The notes: generated by a model from the sequence alone, not told the origin. A DNA stretch of 12,332 nucleotides from Pseudomonadota bacterium (GCA_023444705.1 JAEXMB010000064.1:1-12332), one strand, 5' to 3'. Numbered from the stretch's first letter, positions 1 to 7,052 are shown. Numbers and translations: made by a program.

Positions 1-2306
1 CCGTCGCTATTGGTCTGGGTGGCGTCACCGTCGTTGCCATCGTTGTCACCGGCGGTGTCGTCCATATCGGCAACGGTGTCGTCGCCAGCGCTTTCATTGC
101 GTTGCGGGCGTTCGCCACGTTCGGGGCGTTCGCCGCGGTTGCGGTCACGATCGCGGCCACGGTTGCGTCCGCCACGGCGGCGGCGGCCATTGCGGCCCTC
201 GCGGCCCTCGCGCTCTTCGCCGGTGCTGCTGTCTTCGCTGTCGGTGCTTTCGCTTTCGCCATCGCTGGCGAAGTCGTTCATGTCACCCATCGTCAGCGAC
301 TGCACGGGCGCGGGGCGGTTGCGCTCGTTGCGGCGGTCGGTGGGGGTGTTGCGCACGCCGTCGATATTGAAGGCGGGCTTGATCAGCTTGTCGTCGGCGG
401 CGATGAAGACGCGGACGTTATAGCGTTTTTCGATGCTGGCCAGCATGTCGCGCTTGTGGTTGAAGATGTAAAGCGCGGTGTCGCTTGGCACGGTGACGCG
501 CAACTCGCTGTTGCGGCCTTTGAGCGCTTCTTCCTCGATCGCGCGCAGGACCATCACCGCCATCGTGTCGTTGGTGCGGATCAGGCCGGTGCCCGCGCAA
601 TGCTTGCAGGTTTCAAAGTTGGTTTCGACCAGCGAGGGGTGCAGGCGCTGGCGCGAGAGTTCAAGCAGGCCAAAGGGCGAGATACGGCCCAGCTGGATGC
701 GCGCACGGTCGCCGGCCATCGCGTCGCGCAGTTTCTTTTCAACCAGGCGGTTGGCGCGGCGGTCTTCCATGTCGATGAAGTCGATGACGACAAGGCCACC
801 CTGGTCGCGCAGGCGCAGCTGGCGGGCGACTTCTTCGGCAGCTTCAAGGTTGGTCTTGAGCGCGGTTTCCTCGATATGGCGGCCCTTGGTGGCGCGGCCC
901 GAGTTGACGTCGATGGAAACAAGCGCCTCGGTCGGGTTGATGACGATATAGCCGCCCGAGCGCAGATGCACCGTCGGGCTGTGGATGGCGTCGATCTGGC
1001 TTTCGACCTGATGGCGGGTGAACAGCGGGATGTTCTGGTCGCTGTACTGATGCACGCGGTCCACGTTGGTGGGGCTGAGCATCTGCATGAAGTCACGCGC
1101 GGTCTTGAAACCTTCTTCGCCCGCGACGTGAACTTCGTCGATGTCGCGCTTGTAGAGGTCGCGGATGGCGCGCTTGATCAGGTTGCCTTCCTCGTAGATC
1201 AGCTGGGGCGCGGTCGATTTCAGCGTGAATTCGCGGATTTCATCCCACAGGCGCAGCAGGTAATCCAGATCGCGCTTGATCTCGGCGGTGGTGCGGCTTA
1301 CGCCCGCGGTGCGCAGGATGACCGACATGCCCTCGGGCACGTTGAGTTCGCGCAGGATGGTCTTCAGGCGCTGGCGGTCCTTGGCGTTGGACACTTTGCG
1401 GCTGACGCCGCCGCCGCGCGGGGAGTTGGGCATCAGCACGCAGTAGCGGCCGGGCAGGGAGATGTAGCTGGTAACGGCAGCGCCCTTGTTGCCACGCTCT
1501 TCCTTGCTGATCTGGATCAGCATGATCTGGTTGCGCTTGATGACTTCCTGGATCTTGTAGCGGCGCTTGATGGAGGAACGGTAGACGGGGGCCTCGACAG
1601 TGTCGCCGCCGATTTCATCGACGTTGACTTCTTCGGCTTCTTCGTGGGCTTCATCTTCGCCCGTGGTTTCGTCTGCGCTGGCTTCGGCGCTTTCCTCAGT
1701 GGCTTCAGCGGTGATTTCAACGCTTTCGCTGGCTTCGGCGGTGTCGCCGTCCTCGTCTTTGTCGTCTTCGATCGCCTGCATGACGTCGATGACTTCGATT
1801 TCAGCCTCGTCGTCTTCCTCGTCGCTGTTTTCATCGGCGCTGAGTTTTTCGGCGACGCGGCGGGCCAGGCTGGCTTCGCTGTTGCGCGGGCGCGGCGCAA
1901 CGTCGCTGGCATCTTCGTTGTCATCGCCTTCTTCTTCGGCGTCTTCGCTGTCGTCATAGCCTTCGGCGGCAAGTTCCGCCGCGTCTTCGGCGTCCTGGCG
2001 GGCCTGTTCGCGCGCGGCGATGGCGCGCTCTTCGGCGATCAGCGCCTCGCGGTCGGCGATGGGGATGCGGTAGTAGTCGGGATGAATTTCAGGGAAGGGG
2101 AGGAAGCCGTGGCGCTGGCCGCCGAAATCGACGAAGGCGGCTTGCAGCGAGGGTTCAACACGGGTGACTTTGACGAGGTAGATGTTGCTTTTGAGTTGTT
2201 TGCGCAGGGCGTTTTCGTAGTCGTATTCTTCAAGGCGGTTGCCGGAGATGACGGCCACCCGTGTTTCTTCGGGATGGGTGGCGTCGATCAGCATTTTCTT
2301 GCTCAT
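1..2306 (-). CDS. rne: Ribonuclease E, 3' end outside the window
   Basis: Endoribonuclease that starts mRNA decay and processes rRNA and tRNA precursors; normally the scaffold of the RNA degradosome at the inner membrane. The first 768 residues are visible and the frame is still open at the left edge. The S1 domain begins near residue 38 and is split by an insertion (about residues 85-250) dominated by Asp/Glu, before resuming at KEERGNKGAA (268-277). The DNase I-like catalytic core carries the two magnesium-binding Asp residues in SIDVNSG (D466) and VIDFIDM (D509), matching E. coli D303 and D346. The zinc-link cysteines are C567 and C570 in CKHC. After residue 630 the chain is low complexity, acidic then Arg/Gly-rich, as in degradosome scaffold tails. 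The start at 2306 has AAGGA nine bases upstream. The gene is divergent from the amidase gene. Identity is certain; the total length is unknown. Confidence 0.97.
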   Translation of the reverse strand, partial: MSKKMLIDATHPEETRVAVISGNRLEEYDYENALRKQLKSNIYLVKVTRVEPSLQAAFVDFGGQRHGFLPFPEIHPDYYRIPIADREALIAEERAIAAREQARQDAEDAAELAAEGYDDSEDAEEEGDDNEDASDVAPRPRNSEASLARRVAEKLSADENSDEEDDEAEIEVIDVMQAIEDDKDEDGDTAEASESVEITAEATEESAEASADETTGEDEAHEEAEEVNVDEIGGDTVEAPVYRSSIKRRYKIQEVIKRNQIMLIQISKEERGNKGAAVTSYISLPGRYCVLMPNSPRGGGVSRKVSNAKDRQRLKTILRELNVPEGMSVILRTAGVSRTTAEIKRDLDYLLRLWDEIREFTLKSTAPQLIYEEGNLIKRAIRDLYKRDIDEVHVAGEEGFKTARDFMQMLSPTNVDRVHQYSDQNIPLFTRHQVESQIDAIHSPTVHLRSGGYIVINPTEALVSIDVNSGRATKGRHIEETALKTNLEAAEEVARQLRLRDQGGLVVIDFIDMEDRRANRLVEKKLRDAMAGDRARIQLGRISPFGLLELSRQRLHPSLVETNFETCKHCAGTGLIRTNDTMAVMVLRAIEEEALKGRNSELRVTVPSDTALYIFNHKRDMLASIEKRYNVRVFIAADDKLIKPAFNIDGVRNTPTDRRNERNRPAPVQSLTMGDMNDFASDGESESTDSEDSSTGEEREGREGRNGRRRRGGRNRGRDRDRNRGERPERGERPQRNESAGDDTVADMDDTAGDNDGNDGDATQTNSD

Positions 2307-2354
2307 GGCGGTAATTCCTTATGTGCATGGCGGCGCGCGAATACGGCAGGACCA

Positions 2355-2380
2355 CATCTTCCTGCGACAAGGGGAAGATG
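2355..2380 (-). promoter_or_regulatory. Hairpin in the rne 5' leader
   Basis: Perfect 8-base arms CATCTTCC and GGAAGATG enclose a 10-base loop. On the minus strand one G-U and one C-G pair extend the stem to about ten pairs. It lies 49-74 bases upstream of the rne start codon, so it would be within the mRNA leader if transcription starts further out. In E. coli, RNase E limits its own synthesis by cutting its leader, guided by hairpins there; a similar role here is inference. Confidence 0.5.
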
Positions 2381-2525
2381 CGCTGCTGTTTCACGCGTCA
2401 AGGGTTCGGTTGATAAAGGTCTGCACGGTCGGGCGGTGCTGTTGTACGCAAGCGCAAGGCACAATCGCCCGTCCTGCGGCCAGCCCTCGTGATGCACGGG
2501 GCGGCGTTCGCCCGATTTCCTCCCC

Positions 2526-2637
2526 CCGGCTGGCGCATGTTGCGCGAAAAACCGAAAGGAATGACCGTTTGTCTGTGCGTGACTGCAAAATGACTGTCAG
2601 GAAGGCGGCGTGCCGGAAAGATCAGGGCGCCAGCCGG
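2526..2637 (-). repeat. Long-range inverted repeat in the rne upstream region
   Basis: CCGGCTGGCGC at 2526-2536 is matched by its exact reverse complement at 2627-2637, 90 bases apart. A second pair of 8-base arms, TGACTGTC at 2591-2598 and GACAGTCA at 2640-2647, interleaves with it. The two pairings cross each other, so they could exclude one another or form a pseudoknot. Whether this part is transcribed in the rne leader is not known. Confidence 0.4.
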
Positions 2638-2879
2638 TGGACAGTCAGAAAGCAGGAGGCTCGCACAAACCAGACCTCGAAACTCGTTGACACGATGCAT
2701 TTGCCTTTCAGTATTCTGGCAAAAGCGTTGTCGCATCCTCATCATACGCCCCTTTGGGTAAAGGCGACAATAAATATCTGTGGCGCAGGGTAATTTCCCG
2801 TGCGGTGGTCCCTGCGCGCGCGACAGAGGGCAAGCGGCTGAAAAAGATGGTCATTTCATGCTTTTTTGCATGCCAAGGC

Positions 2880-2909
2880 TTGCCCTTGCGCAGCGGGCGC
2901 GTCTATACT
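2880..2909 (+). promoter_or_regulatory. Sigma-70-type promoter of the amidase gene
   Basis: A -35 element TTGCCC (2880-2885) and a -10 element TATACT (2904-2909) are separated by 18 bases. The -10 matches the consensus at five of six positions and the -35 at four. Transcription would start near 2916, giving a leader of about 25 bases with ribosome binding site AGGGGAG at 2924-2930, ten bases before the ATG at 2941. A hairpin with arms CATGC/GCATG (2857-2872) sits just upstream. Confidence 0.6.
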
Positions 2910-2940
2910 TTTTCAATATGGTCAGGGGAGACTGCCGCCA

Positions 2941-4320
2941 ATGATGCGCAGGCTGGGGCGACTCGGGTTTTTTGCAGTACTGTTATGTCTAATCGCGGGC
3001 GGCGCGGGCCTCTGCGCGATAAGTGCGCGCGCCGATTCCCCTGCGGTGATCGAGGCGGTGCGCCACGGCGGGCAGGGCAACAAGACCCGCATCGTGATTG
3101 AAAGCAGCGCCCCGCTGTCCTTCCGCACCTTTTTGCTCGCTGCTCCCAACCGTCTGGTCGTCGATGTGCCCACGGCGCAATGGCGCGCGCCGCGCAGCGG
3201 CTTTTTTCAGGACCGCACGCTCAAGGGCTATCGCAGCGGCGAACTGGCCGACGGCCTGACGCGCATCGTCTTTGACCTTGCCCAGCCGGCGCTGATCGAC
3301 AAGGCATTCGTGCTGCCTGCGTCCGGCACGCAGAAAAACCGTCTGGTCGTCGATGTTGCGCCGACCACGCAAAACCTGTTTACCGCCGATCTTGACCGCG
3401 TGCTGGGCGACAGCGCCTTGCGCGAAAAAACGCTGGCCGCCGCACCCGCCGCCAGCGGATCGCCTTATCGTGCCGCCGCTAACGAGCGTGCTGCCGCCGC
3501 AACGCCGCAACTGGCGACCGACCAGATGTTGCCGGTGAAAAAACCGGGCTATCTGTCCTCGCCCGCGCAGCAGGCGGGCACGTTGACGCCGCCGCCCGCA
3601 CCGCTTGCACCCGCCAGCGCGTCGCGCCGCGTGATTATCCTTGATGCCGGTCACGGCGGGCATGATCCGGGCGCCATCGGCGCTGGCAAGGTGCATGAAA
3701 AGAACATCACGCTGGCGATGGCCAAGGCGCTCAAGAAAGAACTGGAAGATACCGGGCGCTATAAAGTTTACCTGACGCGCGACACCGATATTTTCATTCC
3801 CCTGCGCCAGCGCGTGGCGATTGCCCGCGCCAAAGGTGGCGAGCTGTTTATCTCACTGCATGCCGACAAGGTCGACCGCAGCAACGTGCGTGGGGCGTCG
3901 ATCTACACGCTGTCGGAAAAAGCGTCGGATAGCGAAACCGCGCGCCTGGCCGATCAGGAAAACAAGGCGGGCATGGTGTCGGGCGTTGACCTCAGCGGCG
4001 AGGAAGCGGATGTCGCCGACATCCTGCTTGATCTCGCCATGCGCGAGAAGATGAATGAATCAAATCTGCTGGCGCGCTTTCTCGAAGAATCCCTGCGGCG
4101 CAAAAACATCAAACTGTTGCCAAATTCCCACAGATCGGCAGGGTTTGCCGTATTGAAGGCACCGGACGTGCCGTCAGTGCTGATCGAGATTGGCTTCCTG
4201 TCCAATCCGGAGGAGGCTAAATTATTGAATTCAAACAATTTTAGGGAAGGCATGGCCCGCGCTTTGCGCGATGGCGTTGACGCCTATTTTACCAAAATCC
4301 TCGCCCTGCAGAAAATCTGA
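2941..4320 (+). CDS. amiC: N-acetylmuramoyl-L-alanine amidase, AmiC type with AMIN domain
   Basis: Periplasmic zinc hydrolase that cuts the amide bond between N-acetylmuramic acid and the stem peptide, splitting septal peptidoglycan during daughter-cell separation. 459 residues. Residues 1-31 form a signal peptide ending in ARA. An AMIN domain (about 35-146), which localises such enzymes at the division site, is followed by a Pro/Ala-rich linker and an Amidase_3 domain (about 230-452). Zinc ligands are visible as H238 (DAGHGG), E253 (VHEKN) and H307 (SLHAD), and catalytic E416 in IEIGFLSN. A helical insert around 345-385 corresponds to the autoinhibitory helix of AmiA/B/C, which needs an EnvC- or NlpD-like activator; none is in this window. 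The start at 2941 is preferred over the in-frame ATG at 2866 because it follows the promoter and ribosome binding site and begins the signal peptide. The choice of amiC over amiA/B is by domain order only. Confidence 0.93.
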   Translation: MMRRLGRLGFFAVLLCLIAGGAGLCAISARADSPAVIEAVRHGGQGNKTRIVIESSAPLSFRTFLLAAPNRLVVDVPTAQWRAPRSGFFQDRTLKGYRSGELADGLTRIVFDLAQPALIDKAFVLPASGTQKNRLVVDVAPTTQNLFTADLDRVLGDSALREKTLAAAPAASGSPYRAAANERAAAATPQLATDQMLPVKKPGYLSSPAQQAGTLTPPPAPLAPASASRRVIILDAGHGGHDPGAIGAGKVHEKNITLAMAKALKKELEDTGRYKVYLTRDTDIFIPLRQRVAIARAKGGELFISLHADKVDRSNVRGASIYTLSEKASDSETARLADQENKAGMVSGVDLSGEEADVADILLDLAMREKMNESNLLARFLEESLRRKNIKLLPNSHRSAGFAVLKAPDVPSVLIEIGFLSNPEEAKLLNSNNFREGMARALRDGVDAYFTKILALQKI

Positions 4321-4400
4321 ACGCTGTTTTTTCATGATTTTATGGGTGTTGCGCCGAGTTATGTCGCAGAGCCGCATCTGGACTCCCACCATCAACTGTA

Positions 4401-4457
4401 GTACCAAAAGTACTGCTAGACCGTTGTACAACGGGCCTGACGGAAAGTTCTTTTCCG
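4401..4457 (+). promoter_or_regulatory. Palindrome cluster upstream of the lipoprotein gene
   Basis: Within 60 bases lie three symmetric elements: AGTAC-CAAAA-GTACT (about 4400-4415), a perfect 14-base palindrome CCGTTGTACAACGG at 4421-4434, and CGGAAA-GTTCT-TTTCCG at 4441-4457. They lie 49 to 106 bases before the lipoprotein ATG. The perfect palindrome looks like a dimeric operator; the two others look more like RNA hairpins in a leader. I found no convincing -35/-10 pair here, so the promoter of the lipoprotein gene is undefined. Confidence 0.45.
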
Positions 4458-4505
4458 GCGGGCCACATAGCTCAAACCATCTGTTTCTAATCAAGGATGA
4501 TCATC

Positions 4506-4679
4506 ATGAAAAACGCTACTCTTGCTGTTGCACTGGTTGCTGTTCTGTCGCTGGCCGCTTGCGGTCACGGCGGTACCTGGACCCCGCAAGGCGCCGGCCG
4601 CACCGCTGGTGAAGGCCAAGTTGAACAAGTTCGCGGCAACACTGCCGACAGCACGTTCAGCGGCTCGCTGCGCAAGTAA
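4506..4679 (+). CDS. Small outer-membrane lipoprotein with C-terminal Arg-Lys
   Basis: 57 residues. The signal peptide has a lipobox LAAC, so signal peptidase II should cleave before C19 and leave a 39-residue lipidated peptide. The residue after the Cys is Gly, not Asp, which favours sorting to the outer membrane. The mature part is Gly/Gln/Thr-rich, without a heptad coiled coil, and ends in Ser-Leu-Arg-Lys. Braun lipoprotein (Lpp) of enterobacteria also ends in Arg-Lys and is joined to peptidoglycan through that Lys by YbiS/ErfK-type enzymes; here an enzyme of that type is encoded just downstream on the other strand. Sequence similarity to Lpp is otherwise absent. The start at 4506 is preferred over 4497 because AAGGA at 4493-4497 lies eight bases before it. 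An entericidin-like role is an alternative. Gene reality is well supported by ribosome binding site, lipobox and following terminator; function is unknown. Confidence 0.85.
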   Translation: MKNATLAVALVAVLSLAACGHGGTWTPQGAGRTAGEGQVEQVRGNTADSTFSGSLRK

Positions 4680-4685
4680 TCAGGC

Positions 4686-4707
4686 TGCGGCCGTCTAGGC
4701 GGCCGCA
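4686..4707 (+). other. GC-rich hairpin after the lipoprotein stop
   Basis: TGCGGCCG and CGGCCGCA form a perfect 8-base stem around a six-base loop, seven bases after the stop codon. No T-run follows directly, so it is more likely a 3'-end stabiliser or pause site ahead of the true terminator at 4720-4757 than a terminator itself. Confidence 0.5.
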
Positions 4708-4719
4708 CTGTTACAAAAT

Positions 4720-4757
4720 AAAAACCGCGCCTCGATATGATCGGGCGCGGTTTTTTT
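4720..4757. terminator. Bidirectional intrinsic terminator
   Basis: CCGCGCC (4725-4731) pairs with GGCGCGG (4744-4750). The stem continues past a bulged T through CGAT/ATCG to a three-base loop. Five A residues precede and seven T residues follow it, so it can end transcription both of the lipoprotein gene (plus) and of the L,D-transpeptidase gene (minus). Confidence 0.9.
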
Positions 4758-4782
4758 ATTGGCCGTTTTTGCGCTGTGGCGC

Positions 4783-6177
4783 TTAGTTGTACGAAGGCTT
4801 GGCCGTTGGCGCGGGCTTGTCGCCCTCCGCTTTCTTGGCCGCGTCCTTGACGTCGTTCTTGTCGGCCTTGGCGACGTCTTCTTCTTTCAGGTTTTCTTTT
4901 GGCAGGCTGATCTTGCGCGGCGCTTCGCGTTGCGCGATCAGCACGGGATAGCCGCGGCGTTCGCGCACGGCGCTGTCGACGGCGTCCCAGTCAATACGGC
5001 TTTCAGCCTCGGGTCCTGCGGCTTCGGCGATCACCTTGCGCAACTCGGGCGTCAGCGGGCGCACGGTATGCACGCCGGTGATCTCGATTTCCTCGCCCTG
5101 CGTCTTGGACGGGTTGGCTTCCAGATACAGGCCGTCTTCAAGCCAGCCAACCAGAATCGGCTGGTCGACGACGGTGACCTTGGTGCCGACGGGCACCTGA
5201 TCAAAGATGGCGATGATATCTTCGGGATACATGCGCATGCAACCAGACGACACACGGCGGCCGATGCCCCACGGCTTGTTCGATCCGTGGATCAGAAAGG
5301 TCGGCCAGCCAAGATACATGGCATGGGTGCCAAGCGGGTTGGACGGGCCCGGCGATACGGCGGCGGGCAGATAGGGCTTGAGCTTGCGCATGCGTTCGGT
5401 CGGATACCAGCTGGGGTATGCGGTCTTGCGCACGATGGTGGTGTTGCCAAGGGGGGTATCAAGGCCTTCGGCGCCGATGCCAAGCGCATAGGTCAGCGGC
5501 GGCTGGCCCGGGGTTTTGAAATAATACATGCGCATATCGCCAAGGTTGACGACAATGCCCTGCTGTTGCGCGCGCGGCAGCAGGTTGAAGGTGGGGATGA
5601 CGAGTTGTTCGCCCGGCGTGGGTGCCCAGGGATCAACGCCCGGGTTGGCGGCGCGCAGTTCGATATAGCCAAGGCCATAGTGACGCGCGATGTCAAGGAA
5701 GGTGTCTTCTTCCTTGACCGTGTAGGTTTTCATTGTGCCGCTGGCGATGCGCGCACCTGCGGGATAGGGCGGCAGGGTATAGGTTTCATCCGCATCGGCG
5801 ACGTCAAGCGTTTCGTCTTCGTTACCGCTGGCGGCGGCGGGGCTTGAGGTATCGGCTTTCTTTTCGGCCTGTACGGCGGGCTTGGGGGCGGGCGCGGCCG
5901 CCGGTTTATCTGTTGCCGCTTTTTCTGTCGCAGGTTTAGCGGTGGGTTTCGCTGTCTTGTTCTTCAGCGGCGCTGCCTTGGCTGCGGTTTTTTTGTCGGC
6001 TGCTGCTTTGGCGGCATCCTTGGCGACCGCGGTGGCTTTTTCTTTCGACACTTCTTTTGCCGGCGCTGGCTTGGTTTCGGCGGCATGCGCGCTCACACAT
6101 GACAACGCAACGGCAAAGGCCAATGCTGGGGCCAATGCGGGCAGGGTCAGGCGAAACAGGGGGGACAGGCGGGTCAT
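4783..6177 (-). CDS. L,D-transpeptidase (LysM + YkuD), ErfK/YbiS-like
   Basis: Periplasmic enzyme that uses a catalytic Cys to form peptide links at the mDAP residue of peptidoglycan stem peptides: either 3-3 cross-links or attachment of outer-membrane proteins. 464 residues. A signal peptide ends at about residue 32. A low-complexity Ala/Lys/Pro linker (33-115) probably spans the periplasm. A LysM module (about 150-196) binds glycan. The YkuD domain (about 205-345) has H297 in IHGSN and C313 in SSGCMRM, the spacing and motif of the active family. A charged tail rich in Lys, Ala and Pro follows. The LysM plus YkuD order resembles ErfK/YbiS/YcfS, the enzymes that anchor Braun lipoprotein, but the acceptor cannot be read from sequence. 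The ATG at 6177 has only a weak ribosome binding site, but it gives a proper signal peptide. It is convergent with the small lipoprotein gene. Confidence 0.92.
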   Translation of the reverse strand: MTRLSPLFRLTLPALAPALAFAVALSCVSAHAAETKPAPAKEVSKEKATAVAKDAAKAAADKKTAAKAAPLKNKTAKPTAKPATEKAATDKPAAAPAPKPAVQAEKKADTSSPAAASGNEDETLDVADADETYTLPPYPAGARIASGTMKTYTVKEEDTFLDIARHYGLGYIELRAANPGVDPWAPTPGEQLVIPTFNLLPRAQQQGIVVNLGDMRMYYFKTPGQPPLTYALGIGAEGLDTPLGNTTIVRKTAYPSWYPTERMRKLKPYLPAAVSPGPSNPLGTHAMYLGWPTFLIHGSNKPWGIGRRVSSGCMRMYPEDIIAIFDQVPVGTKVTVVDQPILVGWLEDGLYLEANPSKTQGEEIEITGVHTVRPLTPELRKVIAEAAGPEAESRIDWDAVDSAVRERRGYPVLIAQREAPRKISLPKENLKEEDVAKADKNDVKDAAKKAEGDKPAPTAKPSYN

Positions 6178-6263
6178 GGGGCAACTTTCGGCTAAAACGA
6201 ACCTGCGGCATCTGCCGGGTGCGGAGGTCGCTATGCGCCACCGCCCGTGCCGCTTATGCCTTC

Positions 6264-6269
6264 ACTATA
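6264..6269 (-). promoter_or_regulatory. Possible -10 element of the L,D-transpeptidase gene
   Basis: On the minus strand TATAGT (five of six consensus positions) lies about 87 bases upstream of the start codon, in the 164-base gap after yqgE. No good -35 sits at the right distance (the best at 16 bases is TTATTG), so this is tentative. No terminator is visible between yqgE and this gene, and read-through from yqgE is possible. Confidence 0.3.
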
Positions 6270-6341
6270 GGGTGCGTTTGCGCATCAATAAAGGTGCAAG
6301 CCTGTCTTTTATGCCGATTTATAGGGTTTTTGGGCTGCCGG

Positions 6342-6965
6342 TCAGGCGCGGCCGCCGTGCATGGCCAGCATCAGCGGGCTGACGCCAAGGCGCGCCAGCG
6401 CCAGATCCCACTTGTGGGGCAAGTCCTTGCTGAAGATCAGGTCATCGTCCGCAGGGGCGGTCAGCCAGCTGTTGGCCTGCAATTCGGCCTCAAGCTGCCC
6501 CGGGCCCCAGCCGGCATAGCCAAGTGCAAAGATCGAACGCTCCGGCCCGCGCCCTTCGGAAATCGCGCGCAGGATGTCGATGGTGCCGGTGATGCTGAGC
6601 GAGGGGGTCAGTTTGACCGTGTCGTCACGCTGGAAATCGGTGGTATGCAGCACGAAACCGCGGCCCGTTTCGACCGGCCCGCCGAAATGCACGGTCGGCG
6701 TGCGCGGGCTTTGCGGCAGGTGCAACTGGTCAAGAAGGTCGGAAAATTCGACGTCGGGCATCACCTGGTTAAGGACGATGCCCATCGCACCTTCGCTACT
6801 GTGCGCGCAGATGTAGATGACGCTGCGGTCGAAATAACCCTCGTCAAGCGTGGGCATGGCGATCAGCACATGGTCACGCAACGAATGTTCCCCGCGCAGG
6901 CCGGTGCTGGCCAGCATGGGCGGAATAGGGTTGGCGGCGGCGTGATGATGTCTGCGGTCTTCCAT
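6342..6965 (-). CDS. YqgE/AlgH family protein (UPF0301, DUF179)
   Basis: Cytoplasmic protein of a widespread family with no firmly established biochemical role; AlgH was named for an effect on alginate regulation in Pseudomonas. 207 residues, slightly longer than the usual 185-200 because of an N-terminal extension. Family signatures are plain: LIAMPTLDEGYFDRSVIY near residues 34-51, EGAMGIVLNQ, a GGPV box followed by GRGFVLHT, and LGYAGWGPGQLEAEL in the C-terminal half. Two starts are possible: 6965, with a weak GAAAG five bases upstream, and an in-frame ATG at 6917 that removes sixteen residues including a His/Ala-rich stretch. The conserved part begins after both. It lies upstream of the L,D-transpeptidase gene in the same direction, and is divergent from the unrecognised 227-residue gene. 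Confidence 0.93.
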   Translation of the reverse strand: MEDRRHHHAAANPIPPMLASTGLRGEHSLRDHVLIAMPTLDEGYFDRSVIYICAHSSEGAMGIVLNQVMPDVEFSDLLDQLHLPQSPRTPTVHFGGPVETGRGFVLHTTDFQRDDTVKLTPSLSITGTIDILRAISEGRGPERSIFALGYAGWGPGQLEAELQANSWLTAPADDDLIFSKDLPHKWDLALARLGVSPLMLAMHGGRA

Positions 6966-7052
6966 GCTTTCAGGCTATCAAAAAAGACTGAAGGGAAAGT
7001 AAAGAGGACATGGCCCCGCCGCCGAGTCTCGCCGAAGGGGTGTGCAGGCCAA

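Larger units (their letters stand above)
2307..2940. other. Divergent intergenic region between rne and the amidase gene
   Basis: This 634-base stretch has no convincing gene. The open frames crossing it (plus 2239-2793, minus 2398-2745) are rich in Cys, Arg and Pro, lack a good ribosome binding site and resemble nothing I know. It does hold several inverted repeats: an 8-base perfect stem at 2355-2380, an 11-base pair of arms at 2526-2536 and 2627-2637, 8-base arms at 2591-2598 and 2640-2647, 8-base arms at 2783-2790 and 2810-2817, and CATGC/GCATG arms at 2857-2872. The right end has the amidase promoter. No clear sigma-70 promoter for rne was found on the minus strand, so the length of the rne leader is unknown. 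Confidence 0.7.

Noticed and set aside
102..2492. A 796-codon plus-strand open frame opposite rne
   Set aside because: It is the antisense of the RNase E reading frame in GC-rich DNA. Its composition (Ala/Gly/Val/Phe/Asp) mirrors rne codons, it has no family resemblance, and rne on the other strand is certain.
2687..2715. Consensus TTGACA as a second amidase promoter
   Set aside because: The best -10 at 16-18 bases (CAGTAT, AGTATT, GTATTC) is poor and the leader would exceed 200 bases.
2398..2745. Minus-strand frame of 115 codons upstream of rne
   Set aside because: Arg/Pro/Cys-rich, no recognisable motif and no good ribosome binding site; it lies in the structured leader region.
2239..2793. 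Plus-strand frame of 184 codons crossing the rne start and the intergenic region
   Set aside because: No ribosome binding site, atypical composition (many Cys, Arg, His), and overlap with the rne start.
2866..2940. Longer N-terminus of the amidase from the ATG at 2866
   Set aside because: It would put 25 residues before the signal peptide, lies upstream of the -10 element, and the ATG at 2941 has a proper ribosome binding site.
4506..4679. Entericidin-type toxin or antidote lipoprotein
   Set aside because: Size fits, but the mature sequence lacks entericidin-like residues and there is no paired second small lipoprotein.
4759..5847. Plus-strand frame of 362 codons opposite the L,D-transpeptidase gene
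   Set aside because: Antisense shadow of a gene with clear domains and active-site residues.
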